Shown: in pieces, positions 7,627 to 15,823 of the stretch
Layout of the letters: the number at the start of each line of letters is the position of its first letter
Position numbering within the stretch: the stretch's first letter is position 1
NCBI GenBank assembly: GCA_003150315.1
Contig: QAML01000012.1
Span: forward strand, 1 to 25,610
Length of the DNA stretch: 25,610 nt
Reading direction: 5' to 3'
DNA from: Prevotellaceae bacterium
Lineage (GTDB): Bacteria > Bacteroidota > Bacteroidia > Bacteroidales > Bacteroidaceae
The notes under the pieces: generated by a model
The model's input: only the letters and a program-made list of their open reading frames with translations
What the model was told of the DNA's origin: nothing
The model's database searches: none
Position numbers and translations under genes: made by a program

Positions 7627-8651
7627 CTTTTCTTAAACAAATTAAGTTTGCGCAATACATGATTCTTGCGTTCCATAATTATGGCATCTATGATAAGCGC
7701 GATAAGGGCAATAAGAGCCACCCATTGGAATTGCTCGGCGTATGAAGAATATACGGCAGAGGACATTTCGCTTTTCTTTATTTTGTCAAGGTCGTTGAAA
7801 AGACGTTCTCTTGCTGTGGGCGCATTAGTCAAATATATAAATGTACCTTTTCCTGCCTCGGCTATTTTGCGGCACATATCTTTGTTAAGGCGCGAAATAA
7901 CAGTCTGTCCGTTTTTATCAACTATATATTTATTTTTATCCGCCGGGTCGGGGACAGGTGCGCCGCTATCTTTTCCAACACCTATAATAAATACACGTAT
8001 ACCTTTCTTTGCAGCTTCTTTTGCAGCTTCTTCGGCTCCGCCTTCGTGGTCTTCGCCGTCTGTTATTACTATAACAGCGCGTCCAACGTTCTCTTTCGAA
8101 GTAAAACTCTTTGTCGTAAGATTTATAGCGTCTCCTATCGCAGTGCCTTGGCGAGTTATAAGCGAAGGATTAATTGCGTCAAGGAACATATTGGCAGAGA
8201 TATTATCGCTCGTAATGGGAAGCATATTAAAAGCATCACCTGCAAAGACAACAATTCCTACTTTATCGTTATCCATTCTGTCGATTGTGGAAGAAATTAA
8301 TTGCTTTGCGCATTCCAAACGGTTGGGCGAAACATCTTCGGCAAGCATACTGTTGGAAATGTCAAGAGCTATCACAACTTCAATACCTTGCTTTTTCTCA
8401 TTGTCAACAGTCATTCCCATTTGCGGACGTGCAAGAGCAACAATCAACATGGCTGCGGCAAACAAAGCAATAAGGAATTTTATATGCTGTCTTTTGCTTG
8501 AGGCATCGGGCATAAGAGCTTTTATTAATTGCATCTCGCCAAAACGTTTTAGTTTACGCTTACGTGAGATGCAGGACAATATATATATTATAGCCCATAG
8601 CGCAAGAAGCAAAAGCAAATACAGATATTTAGGATCTTCAAATCTGAACAT
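7623..8651 (-). CDS. batB: BatB: membrane von Willebrand A protein
   Basis: 342 residues. Two N-terminal membrane spans (about 8-28 and 58-75) precede a VWA domain with an intact metal-ion-dependent adhesion site: DISNS at 97-101, a Thr in RQGTAIGDA, and Asp in VITDGEDHEGG. A third span (WVALIALIALIIDAIIM) lies near the C terminus. The domain probably binds Mg2+ and a protein partner at the membrane. Four overlapping bases with batC and a 14-base gap to batA show tight coupling. It is a paralogue of BatA, with the same overall layout. Confidence 0.93.
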   Translation of the reverse strand: MFRFEDPKYLYLLLLLALWAIIYILSCISRKRKLKRFGEMQLIKALMPDASSKRQHIKFLIALFAAAMLIVALARPQMGMTVDNEKKQGIEVVIALDISNSMLAEDVSPNRLECAKQLISSTIDRMDNDKVGIVVFAGDAFNMLPITSDNISANMFLDAINPSLITRQGTAIGDAINLTTKSFTSKENVGRAVIVITDGEDHEGGAEEAAKEAAKKGIRVFIIGVGKDSGAPVPDPADKNKYIVDKNGQTVISRLNKDMCRKIAEAGKGTFIYLTNAPTARERLFNDLDKIKKSEMSSAVYSSYAEQFQWVALIALIALIIDAIIMERKNHVLRKLNLFKKR

Positions 8652-8665
8652 GATTCGTTTTAGTT

Positions 8666-9670
8666 TTATGGAATGCGCCTGTAAACAGTTATTCGTAAAA
8701 GAATTTCAATCAACAGAGACAATATAGCTAACATTGCGAGAGGTTGATACAGGTCGTATCGCTTGGAATACTTTCGTACGCTGAACTTTGTGCGTTCCAA
8801 TGTGTCTATATCGTGATAGACTTTCTTCAATTGGCTTGTAGAATTTGCACGATAGAATTGTCCTCCCGTGGCAGTTGCTATTCCGCTGAGCGTTTGCGTG
8901 TCAATTTCACATGGCATTTGAATATAATGAACACCTCCGCCGGGAAGTGGATACGGGAAAGGAGCTGTCCCGTTAGTTCCCACGCCTATTGTGTAAATTC
9001 TTATTCCGTATGTTGCCGCAATATCGGCAGCGGTGAGAGGAGATATTTCTCCTGAATTATTGGAACCGTCGGTAAGTAGAATAATTACCTTACTCTTTGC
9101 TTTGCTTTCCTTAAGTCGTGAAACAGCGTTCGATATTCCCATTCCTATTGCCGTTCCATCGTTTATCACTCCGTGTAATGCGAGGTCGCAGCTTACTTGT
9201 TGCATAAGATTAAGCAGTGATGCGTGGTCAGTTGTCATGGGACATTGCGTATATGCTTCGGCAGCAAAAACTGTTAGTCCGATATTATCATTAGGTCGCG
9301 CAGAGATAAATTCCGTTGCAACGCTTTTAGCTGCTTGTATTCGGTTTGGCTGCAAATCTTCGGCGAGCATACTTGTACTTGCATCTATTGCAAGCATTAT
9401 GTCAATGCCTTCCACTTGTGAATTTTTCCAAGAGTTTTTACCTTGCGGGCGTGCAATAATTATAATAATCAAAGCAATTGTAATGAGCCGCAGCACAAAC
9501 GGAGTGTGCATAAGGCGCAGTTTCACCGTGGGACGTATGTGCCTGTATGCTTGTGTGTCGGATATAGTTATGGATGCCTCGCGCTTGCTGTGGCGTAGGA
9601 AATACCATACGGCGTATGGTATAAGCAGCAACAGCAGTAGGAGAACTTCTTTATTTGCGAATGTTATCAT
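8666..9670 (-). CDS. batA: BatA: membrane von Willebrand A protein
   Basis: 334 residues with the same plan as BatB: hydrophobic N-terminal spans (about 8-25 and 58-73, ending in IIARPQG), a VWA domain with the metal site DASTS at 96-100, Thr in NDGTAIGMG and Asp in LLTDGSNNSGE, and a last span near the C terminus (LAMLAILSLLIEILLRI). In Bacteroides fragilis this operon was linked to oxygen tolerance, hence the name; the direct substrate is unknown. The gene starts 12 bases after the upstream stop. Order in the operon and the AEDLQPNR motif fit BatA rather than BatB. Confidence 0.93.
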   Translation of the reverse strand: MITFANKEVLLLLLLLIPYAVWYFLRHSKREASITISDTQAYRHIRPTVKLRLMHTPFVLRLITIALIIIIIARPQGKNSWKNSQVEGIDIMLAIDASTSMLAEDLQPNRIQAAKSVATEFISARPNDNIGLTVFAAEAYTQCPMTTDHASLLNLMQQVSCDLALHGVINDGTAIGMGISNAVSRLKESKAKSKVIILLTDGSNNSGEISPLTAADIAATYGIRIYTIGVGTNGTAPFPYPLPGGGVHYIQMPCEIDTQTLSGIATATGGQFYRANSTSQLKKVYHDIDTLERTKFSVRKYSKRYDLYQPLAMLAILSLLIEILLRITVYRRIP

Positions 9671-9682
9671 TGGCGTATAATA

Positions 9683-10825
9683 CTATAGCAACAATTCGAA
9701 AATCTCGTTGATTATTAAAAGAACCACTATCACGGAAGCAGTAATGGCTATGCCGAGAACAACTTTCTTTTTGGTGCGTGGGTTTTGTGCGGGAGTTTCT
9801 TGTTTGTTGTCTTCTTCTTCCACGGGAGCAACTGGAATTTTGTCGCTTTTGGTGGTTTCTATGTAGGATGACAGACGCATTAGATTGCGTTCGTCTTCGT
9901 TTGAATCTGTTTTGAGTTTTGCAAATTTTGTAAGGTCGGCAGTAGCAAGAATTTCTCGCAATTCCGTGTAGTCCGGTTCTTTTATCGGTTCTTCAAGAGC
10001 GTTGCCTTTCTCGGCATTTTCTTTTGCCATAAGTTTTTGACGGTCTCCAAGGTCAATCAAATGCTCCACAAGTTCATACGATGTCATTTCATCGGCGCGG
10101 AAACCGTAACGTTTGCTTACATATTTGCGTAAAATCAGGATAAGACTCGTATAATAGTCCTTTGACGAGAGTTCTTCTGATTCGTATTCATTTTTCAGTT
10201 TCGCTATTTCGTTTTGCGCTTCTTTGTGTGGGAGCAGTTGCTCTTTCTTTGCAGCTTTGACAACTTTTATCTTCGGCGCAGCAATTAGTTTTCGCGCAGC
10301 AATCCAAATTGTCTGCCCACAGACAATCAACAGTAAAGACAAAAAGAACAACGGCATCCAGTCGCGCCATGTATATACAGGCTCAATTATTTCTTTCGGA
10401 CCGAAAAACTTGTCAACATGTGCGGTGTCTACTTTTACATCATTTACTTTTATGGCAAGTTGGTTGGTGGAATATACTTTGCCTCCCACTTTTACATTCA
10501 TAGAAGGAATATAATAGAGGGCAGGGTCGAAACTTGTGATTGTAAAAGAATAATCCGACGTATTGGTTCCCTTGACAGGCTCGTCTTCTTTTATACTTAC
10601 GGTTTCTTTCTTCACAACTTCCACACCCTTTTTCATTATTTGCTGAACGTTCTTAGGAAATGCCGGTTGTACGTTCTGCGGATGTTCCACGGTGATGTGT
10701 ACCGAAGTTTGTTCGCCAATCAAAATTTCGGCGGAATCTATTCGGGCAGTAACCTTGACCTGCGCCTTTGTTGTCAAAACCGCAGAGAAAAGTACCGTTA
10801 TTATAATAAATAGTTTCTTTGCCAT
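9683..10825 (-). CDS. BatD-like two-span membrane protein of the bat operon
   Basis: 380 residues. A signal peptide (MAKKLFIIITVLFSAVLTTKAQ) is followed by a beta-rich periplasmic domain (about 22-145) that resembles a single BatD unit, a membrane span (about 155-177), a cytoplasmic helical region (about 180-330) and a second span close to the C terminus (about 352-375). The cytoplasmic motif YYTSLILILRKYVSKRYGF, followed by a Thr-x-x-Glu-Leu helix, has the same pattern as the tail of BatD at 5130, so the two are probably paralogues. Genes of this kind commonly sit between DUF58 and batA in Bacteroidota bat operons. It abuts the DUF58 stop directly. No enzymatic motif is visible. Confidence 0.85.
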   Translation of the reverse strand: MAKKLFIIITVLFSAVLTTKAQVKVTARIDSAEILIGEQTSVHITVEHPQNVQPAFPKNVQQIMKKGVEVVKKETVSIKEDEPVKGTNTSDYSFTITSFDPALYYIPSMNVKVGGKVYSTNQLAIKVNDVKVDTAHVDKFFGPKEIIEPVYTWRDWMPLFFLSLLLIVCGQTIWIAARKLIAAPKIKVVKAAKKEQLLPHKEAQNEIAKLKNEYESEELSSKDYYTSLILILRKYVSKRYGFRADEMTSYELVEHLIDLGDRQKLMAKENAEKGNALEEPIKEPDYTELREILATADLTKFAKLKTDSNEDERNLMRLSSYIETTKSDKIPVAPVEEEDNKQETPAQNPRTKKKVVLGIAITASVIVVLLIINEIFELLL

Positions 10826-11722
10826 TTATACGTTGCCTTTAGAGGATATGCCGGCTGTTTTGGAATTGAAAAGCTGCATGAGCTTCTTAACATAATTTCC
10901 GTCGGTAGGTATTGCCACGTTTCTCACTCCGGCTTTGGTGAATTGCAGATGGAGTGTGTGCTCACGTTCTTGCCATGCGCTACGATGTTGATTGCGCACA
11001 CGTTTGCTCGAAGTGTCAACATATTCTATGTGCCCGGTTTCTGCATCGCGAAATTCAACGATTCCTATGTCGGGCAGTTCTTTCATTCTTATGTCATACA
11101 CTTCTATTGCATTCAAGTCGTAACGGTGTCCGGCTATTTTCAATTTGTCGGTAAGGTCGTGGCGGTCTATGAAATCGCTTATCACAAATGCCGCACATTG
11201 CCTTCTTTGTATTTTCATCATGAACTCCAATGCCTCGGAAATGTCGGTTTTCTTTCCTTGCGGCGTAAAGGTTAGCAATTCGCGTATTATGTAGAGAATA
11301 TGTTTGCGTCCTTTCTGCGGGGGAATGTATTTCTCCACTTTGTCGCTGAAAAAGATAACCCCGATCTTGTCGTTGTTTTGTATTGCCGAGAACGAGAGTG
11401 TTGCCGCAATTTCTGTGATAAGTTCTCTTTTTGTTCGCATTTGCGTACCGAAATCCACGGAACCCGACACGTCTATAAGCAGCATTACCGTTAGCTCTCG
11501 TTCTTCTTCATACACTTTTACGTAAGGACGATTGAAGCGTGCCGTAACGTTCCAGTCTATGTCGCGCACGTCGTCACCGTATTGGTATTCTCTTACTTCG
11601 GAAAAGCTCATGCCTTTACCTTTGAACGCTGAGTGATACTCGCCGGCGAATATATTGCTGCTTAGTCGGCGTGATTTAATTTCTATGCGTCTTACGCGGC
11701 GCAAAAGTTCTGTGGTGTCCAT
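10826..11722 (-). CDS. DUF58 protein with VWA-like fold
   Basis: 298 residues from the ATG at 11722 (MDTTELLRRVRRIEI); a TTG two codons upstream is possible but less likely. DUF58 signature: GEYHSAFKGKGMSFSEVREY, then YGDDVRDIDWNVTAR, then a VWA-like core with LLIDVSGSVDFG and FVISDFID. No signal peptide or membrane span, so cytoplasmic. DUF58 genes almost always follow moxR genes, and the products are thought to be MoxR partners or adaptors. Nineteen bases separate it from the moxR stop. Confidence 0.92.
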   Translation of the reverse strand: MDTTELLRRVRRIEIKSRRLSSNIFAGEYHSAFKGKGMSFSEVREYQYGDDVRDIDWNVTARFNRPYVKVYEEERELTVMLLIDVSGSVDFGTQMRTKRELITEIAATLSFSAIQNNDKIGVIFFSDKVEKYIPPQKGRKHILYIIRELLTFTPQGKKTDISEALEFMMKIQRRQCAAFVISDFIDRHDLTDKLKIAGHRYDLNAIEVYDIRMKELPDIGIVEFRDAETGHIEYVDTSSKRVRNQHRSAWQEREHTLHLQFTKAGVRNVAIPTDGNYVKKLMQLFNSKTAGISSKGNV

Positions 11723-11741
11723 ACTCAAATCACGAAATGTT

Positions 11742-12740
11742 TCAGGGCACAGCCACCTTGTTTATAATCTCGTCTATTATGTTGTCGCTTGTTACGTTTG
11801 CTGCTTCCGCCTCATAGGAAAGACCGATTCTATGACGCAACACATCGTGAGCCACAGCGCGAACATCTTCGGGAATGACATATCCTCTGCGTTTCAAAAA
11901 GGCGTATGCACGGCTTGCATAAGCAAGATTAATTGAAGCTCGCGGACTGCCGCCGAAAGAGATGTAGTCTTTCATGTCTTTCAACTTGTAACGTTCGGGA
12001 TAGCGTGTGGCAAAAACTATGTCGGCTATGTATTGCTCTATTTTTTCATCAATATAAATGTCTTTAACCACCTCGCGTGCGTGCATTATTTTGTTTGCGC
12101 CTACAACGGGTCTTACTTCTTCGGGCTTCTTTTCGTCGAGTTTTGCGCGGACAATGGCTTTTTCTTCTTCAAGTGTGGGATAATCAATGATTACCTTCAT
12201 CATGAAACGGTCGGTTTGGGCTTCGGGAAGATTATATGTACCTTCCTGCTCTATAGGGTTCTCTGTGGCGAGCACAAGGAAGGGTTCGGGAAGCGGGAAT
12301 GTCTCGCCGCCTATCGTAACCTGTCTTTCCTGCATGGCTTCAAGGAGTGCGCTCTGCACTTTTGCGGGAGCGCGGTTTATTTCATCGGCAAGAATGAAAT
12401 TTGCAAATACAGGACCGCGTTTTACAACGAAAGTTTCTGTTTTTTGACTGTAAATCAAAGTTCCGATTATGTCGGCGGGCAAAAGGTCCGGGGTAAACTG
12501 CACACGATTGAACTTGGCATCAATAAGGGATGCGAGTGTTTTTATGGCGAGTGTCTTTGCAAGTCCGGGCACACCTTCCAACAGAATATGTCCGTTTGAC
12601 AAAAGTCCTACGAGAAGGGATTCCACCAAATGTTTCTGTCCCACAATTGTGCGCCCCATGCCGGCTGTAAGTTCGGAAATGAAGCCGCTTTCTATTTCTA
12701 TCTGCTCGTTCAGGGCACGGATGTCGATATTATTGTTCAT
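11742..12740 (-). CDS. MoxR-family AAA+ ATPase
   Basis: 332 residues, cytoplasmic. Walker A is GVPGLAKT at 56-63 and Walker B is ILADE at about 116-120; sensor 1 is LATENP, and ATEAQ-type substrate loop residues appear as NLPEAQTDRFMMK. The C-terminal lid has the conserved GGSPRA block. MoxR ATPases are chaperone-like and act on VWA-domain proteins encoded beside them, which fits the DUF58, BatA and BatB genes downstream. It is the first gene of the run and has its own candidate promoter at 12773. Confidence 0.95.
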   Translation of the reverse strand: MNNNIDIRALNEQIEIESGFISELTAGMGRTIVGQKHLVESLLVGLLSNGHILLEGVPGLAKTLAIKTLASLIDAKFNRVQFTPDLLPADIIGTLIYSQKTETFVVKRGPVFANFILADEINRAPAKVQSALLEAMQERQVTIGGETFPLPEPFLVLATENPIEQEGTYNLPEAQTDRFMMKVIIDYPTLEEEKAIVRAKLDEKKPEEVRPVVGANKIMHAREVVKDIYIDEKIEQYIADIVFATRYPERYKLKDMKDYISFGGSPRASINLAYASRAYAFLKRRGYVIPEDVRAVAHDVLRHRIGLSYEAEAANVTSDNIIDEIINKVAVP

Positions 12741-12772
12741 ATACTTAATATGTAGTTGGTTTCTTGCGTATG

Positions 12773-12780
12773 CAAAAATA
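12773..12780 (-). promoter_or_regulatory. Candidate -7 box of the bat operon
   Basis: Minus-strand TATTTTTG fits TAnnTTTG, 32 bases before the moxR start codon. I see no good TTTG box at the expected distance upstream, so this is a weaker call than the promoters at 15151 and 25367. Confidence 0.4.
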
Positions 12781-12865
12781 TAATTATCTTTTTTATTACG
12801 ATAGCCCCTTATATTAAAAAAGAGAAAAACGACATCATTAAAGCCTTGTCGGTCTTTGGCGTTGC

Positions 12866-14002
12866 TCAGTCGCAGTAGTCAAGGTCGGGGTTGGCGTAGA
12901 ATTTATATTCCGGGTGTAATGATTCGAGTTCCTCTTCGAGAGAGTGGCAAAAGGCTTTGCGGTTTTTTACGGAGAAATCGGTTACAACGTCGAACGATAC
13001 TCTTTTCTGCTTTTCGTCAACTATGAATCCGTGAAGCTGCATGGCTCCTTTGTGTTTCATCACCGTTTTGCGCACTTCCTCCTGAAATTCCAGATGTTCG
13101 GGATTGTTGTCGTAGGCATATATTCCCACGGCGAGATAAATGCCGTAGGTTTCCGATATGTCGCGTTGTATCTTGAGCGTCAGTGCGTGGATTTGTTTTG
13201 CCGTCATACCTTCGGCAACTTCAATGTTCACCGACCCCACCATGCTGTCCGGCCCGTAATTGTTGAGTATCAGGTCGTAGGCTCCGTGAACTTCGGCAAA
13301 TGACATGATGCGTGCCTTGAGTTTTTGCGAAAACATGCTGTCTACCCTGTGTCCGAGGATGTCGTCGAAAGTGTCTTTGAGAATGTCTATGCCGGCTTTG
13401 GTGAGAATCAGCGAAATTGCCGCTCCGAACCATCCGTCAAGGTCTATGTCCCAAATCATGAGTATAAGGGCGGAAACAATGGTGGCGAATGTTATTATGG
13501 CATCGAAGAGATTTTCTGTACCCGAACCGCTCAACGAGTCGGAATTCTCGCGTTTCCCAGCATTTGTGGTGTAGATTCCGAGCCATAGCTTGGCAATAAC
13601 TCCCGTAGCCATGATAAGAAGCATGGTGGTTGTATAATGGGTTTCGGTGGGGTGGATTATCTTTCCCACGGCACTCACGAACGACATTATTCCGACAACT
13701 ACAATTAGTACGGCAATAGCCATTGCGCTGACATATTCGATTCTTCCGTGTCCGAAGGGGTGGAATTTGTCGGCGGGCTTCATGGCAAGTTTTGTGCCGC
13801 CCACGGCTATAATCGAGGATATTGCATCGCTAAGATTGTTTATTGCGTCAAGAAATATGGCTATTGAGCCGGATGCCAGACCTATTATGCCTTTGAAAAT
13901 GGCATATACGAAGTTTACGACAATGCCCCAGATTCCCACATGTACAATTACTTTCTCGCGCGAATCGTATTTGGTTGTTTGTTCTGTATCGTTGTTTCTC
14001 AT
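12866..14002 (-). CDS. Cation diffusion facilitator (divalent metal exporter)
   Basis: 378 residues from the ATG at 14002; a longer frame to 14050 would begin at or before the likely transcription start and is rejected. Six hydrophobic segments followed by a cytoplasmic ferredoxin-like domain (about 205-290) give the usual CDF layout; a further tail of about 80 residues follows. The transport site appears to be Asn55/Asp59 in membrane segment 2 (LDAINNLSDA) with Glu163/Asp167 in segment 5 (TENLFDAI), rather than the His/Asp or Asp/Asp sets typical of zinc and iron members. This may point to manganese, but that is inference. HPFGHGRIEY is the conserved loop after segment 2. It has its own promoter and ends 125 bases before the moxR start. 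Confidence 0.92.
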   Translation of the reverse strand: MRNNDTEQTTKYDSREKVIVHVGIWGIVVNFVYAIFKGIIGLASGSIAIFLDAINNLSDAISSIIAVGGTKLAMKPADKFHPFGHGRIEYVSAMAIAVLIVVVGIMSFVSAVGKIIHPTETHYTTTMLLIMATGVIAKLWLGIYTTNAGKRENSDSLSGSGTENLFDAIITFATIVSALILMIWDIDLDGWFGAAISLILTKAGIDILKDTFDDILGHRVDSMFSQKLKARIMSFAEVHGAYDLILNNYGPDSMVGSVNIEVAEGMTAKQIHALTLKIQRDISETYGIYLAVGIYAYDNNPEHLEFQEEVRKTVMKHKGAMQLHGFIVDEKQKRVSFDVVTDFSVKNRKAFCHSLEEELESLHPEYKFYANPDLDYCD

Positions 14003-14047
14003 TTCAAATTTTACCGTTAACGGGTGCAACACTTCCCGTTCTGTATG

Positions 14048-14055
14048 CAAATGTA
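14048..14055 (-). promoter_or_regulatory. -7 box of the CDF transporter gene
   Basis: Minus-strand TACATTTG matches TAnnTTTG exactly, 45 bases before the ATG at 14002. It implies transcription starting around 14041, so the longer frame beginning at 14050 would not be fully transcribed. No clear TTTG partner 19 bases upstream. Confidence 0.5.
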
Positions 14056-14116
14056 GTCATTTTTGAGTTTACCGAAGCCATTATTTTATTCACGGTCCGC
14101 GTATAATTTTTGAATA

Positions 14117-14241
14117 TTCGGGAGATGCGAAAAATGCTTTGCGCAAGCAGTGAAAAATACAAGGCACATATTTCAAAATACAAGGCATATATTTTAAAAT
14201 AAGTGCCTTATATTTTCAATTAAAAGCCTAATGTTTTTTCT
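14117..14241. repeat. Palindromic intergenic repeat, copy 2
   Basis: Opens with TTCGGGAGATGCGAAAAA (14117-14134), which matches the start of copy 3 at 19651 in 17 of 18 bases. An 18-base insert containing GCTT and AAGC follows, then the core: AAATACAAGGCA (14155), AAAATACAAGGCA (14175-14187) and TGCCTTATATTTT (14204-14216), then a weaker AGCCTAATG unit and a T-run. The right end lacks the CGACAT seen in copies 1 and 3. It sits between two divergent genes, upstream of both. Confidence 0.8.
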
Positions 14242-14497
14242 CTTTTGCAAGTGGTTGATAAACAATAAGCTGCACGAGGCGAAAAAAGAACATTGTTTAT
14301 GAAAGAATATACGATTGTATGGTGTGTAAATGAATATTTATCCGATAAATCCCTGTGTGCGCACCCCGTATAAACCTTGCGGGCTTTCCTTGGCTTTGCA
14401 AAGGGAAATGGATAAAGCGATTATAAGATTGCAAAAGCGGGTATATTCGGCAGAGTTTTGTTATCTTTGCAGATAAGATTAATCATAAAAAACAGAA
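14242..14497. other. Divergent intergenic spacer
   Basis: Between repeat copy 2 and the gene at 14498. It holds the -7 box at 14462 and otherwise shows no coding frame or RNA gene that I can support. Confidence 0.4.
14462..14469 (+). promoter_or_regulatory. -7 box upstream of the 14498 gene
   Basis: TTATCTTTG carries the consensus-like box TATCTTTG immediately before the purine-rich start region, 28 bases ahead of the ATG. No convincing TTTG box at the right distance. Confidence 0.45.
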
Positions 14498-15142
14498 ATG
14501 GGCTTATTATCAAATATTTTCAAGAAAAAAGCGCAAAATTCCGACGGAAGCCGCGTTGGAGGTATTGAAGATTTCATGACCTTAATAAGGGTGTATTTTC
14601 AGGCATCAATGGCGGCAAACATAGGAATAACTAATATTTCAATGCTTCCCGATTTGAGAGTTTTCAAGCAGACTCTCCACGTGGCAACAGTGAACAACCG
14701 ACTCGGATTCGGCGAAAAGACAAAGTGCAGAAAGATGCTGGAAGAAATCTATGGGCTTCCCGATTCTTTCTTCCGTGAAATAGACGCGAGCATAAAGTCT
14801 CGCTGCCGCAAAATAAACGATGTAACAAATTATTTGTTCCAGTTTCAGGGCTTCTCGCAGGATTTGCTCATGCTCATGAGCAATGTGTTGAAATGGAAAT
14901 TCCGTATGCCCTCGATCTTCAAGAAAACCCTCAAGGCGATAATTGAAAGGTCGGTAAATGACATACTTACCAAGAACGATTGGAAGGATGACGGTGTGAG
15001 AAGAACCTGTGTGGGAATAAGAAAATATCGCCAAAGCCTCGGTTATTCGCCGCAGTGGATGACCGAGTATATATATCATCTCGTGATGCTTGCAAAAAAA
15101 GAACCGCGTCCCAAAGATGTTCCCGAAACCGATAAAAAGTAA
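14498..15142 (+). CDS. Helical cytoplasmic protein of unknown function
   Basis: 214 residues that I cannot assign to a named family, though base composition and codon use look native and the gene leads a tidy plus-strand cluster. No signal peptide; a basic N terminus (MGLLSNIFKKKAQ) precedes a mostly helical body. Segments rich in aromatic and basic residues (YLFQFQGFSQDLLMLMSNVLKWKF at about 108-131, and HLVMLAKKEPRPKD near the end) suggest a globular protein rather than a membrane one. It ends 62 bases before the coiled-coil gene, with a strong promoter in that gap, so the two are only partly co-transcribed. Confidence 0.8.
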   Translation: MGLLSNIFKKKAQNSDGSRVGGIEDFMTLIRVYFQASMAANIGITNISMLPDLRVFKQTLHVATVNNRLGFGEKTKCRKMLEEIYGLPDSFFREIDASIKSRCRKINDVTNYLFQFQGFSQDLLMLMSNVLKWKFRMPSIFKKTLKAIIERSVNDILTKNDWKDDGVRRTCVGIRKYRQSLGYSPQWMTEYIYHLVMLAKKEPRPKDVPETDKK

Positions 15143-15150
15143 CGGGCAAT

Positions 15151-15181
15151 TTTGCGGAAAGGCATAAAATAGATAAATTTG
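15151..15181 (+). promoter_or_regulatory. Strong promoter of the coiled-coil/zapA/rny genes
   Basis: TTTG (15151-15154), exactly 19 bases, then TAAATTTG (15174-15181): a full match to the Bacteroidota housekeeping promoter pattern. Transcription would start near 15188, leaving a leader of about 17 bases before the ATG at 15205. Confidence 0.75.
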
Positions 15182-15204
15182 CAAAAGCGACGCAACGACT
15201 GACT

Positions 15205-15504
15205 ATGGCTGAAGGTGGCACAAACAGAAAAACAATAGAAATCTTTCAAACAAGAGTTCGCCAGTTGATGTACGAATACGAAGGTGTACGCGGACAGAGA
15301 GACGAACTGCGTCGTGATTTGGAAGAAAGAGACGAAGAAATTCGCCGTTTGCAAGCCCAAGTGAAAGAACTCCAGGACTCGTATCAGTCGCTAAAAACCG
15401 CCAAGATGCTCGAAATCTATGACGGAGACGTGGAAAAGTCGAAACGGCGAATAGAATCGCTGATAAGACAAGTGGACAGGTGCATAGCACTGCTGAATGT
15501 ATAA
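15205..15504 (+). CDS. Small coiled-coil protein, ZapB-like
   Basis: 99 residues that are almost entirely coiled coil (about 20-70, for example RDELRRDLEERDEEIRRL), with a C-terminal helix IESLIRQVDRCIALL. No membrane segment. Its position directly ahead of zapA, with a 16-base gap, and its size suggest a ZapB-like partner that links ZapA at the division ring. The resemblance is in layout rather than clear sequence identity, so the role is inferred. Confidence 0.8.
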   Translation: MAEGGTNRKTIEIFQTRVRQLMYEYEGVRGQRDELRRDLEERDEEIRRLQAQVKELQDSYQSLKTAKMLEIYDGDVEKSKRRIESLIRQVDRCIALLNV

Positions 15505-15520
15505 GAAAAGGCAAAGCACC

Positions 15521-15823
15521 ATGGCAGAAGCAAGTGAGTTTTTTTTGATACAGTTGAGGATAGACAATCAAACCTATCCCGTGAACATACGCCGCGACCA
15601 GGAAGAAATATACAGAGAGGCGGAACGGCAGATAAATGATAAGCTAAATCTTTACAAGGACAGGTTTCCCAACCTTGCAAAAGAACAATATCTTTATATG
15701 ACGTTGTTGGATTTGAGCGTTAGACTCATACAATCCGAAAGGCGTAACGACACCGAACCTTACGAATCGGTGATGAACAACCTTACAGCCGAGATTCTTG
15801 CAACTCTCGGCGACAAAAGTTGA
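15521..15823 (+). CDS. zapA: Cell division protein ZapA
   Basis: 100 residues from the ATG at 15521 (MAEASEFFLIQLRIDNQTY); an upstream ATG at 15497 overlaps the preceding stop and adds eight unconserved residues. The N-terminal beta strands with the xIxIxxxxYPVNI pattern followed by helices with REAERQINDKL and a tail helix of YLYMTLLDLSVRLIQSE fit the ZapA family. ZapA binds FtsZ and bundles its filaments at mid-cell. It sits between a coiled-coil gene and rny, a frequent Bacteroidota order. Confidence 0.85.
   Translation: MAEASEFFLIQLRIDNQTYPVNIRRDQEEIYREAERQINDKLNLYKDRFPNLAKEQYLYMTLLDLSVRLIQSERRNDTEPYESVMNNLTAEILATLGDKS

Noticed and set aside
7666..8727. Long plus-strand frame (353 codons) opposite batB
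   Set aside because: It is antisense to a clearly real VWA protein, rich in Ser and Ile as expected from reverse reading of its codons, and has no recognisable domain.
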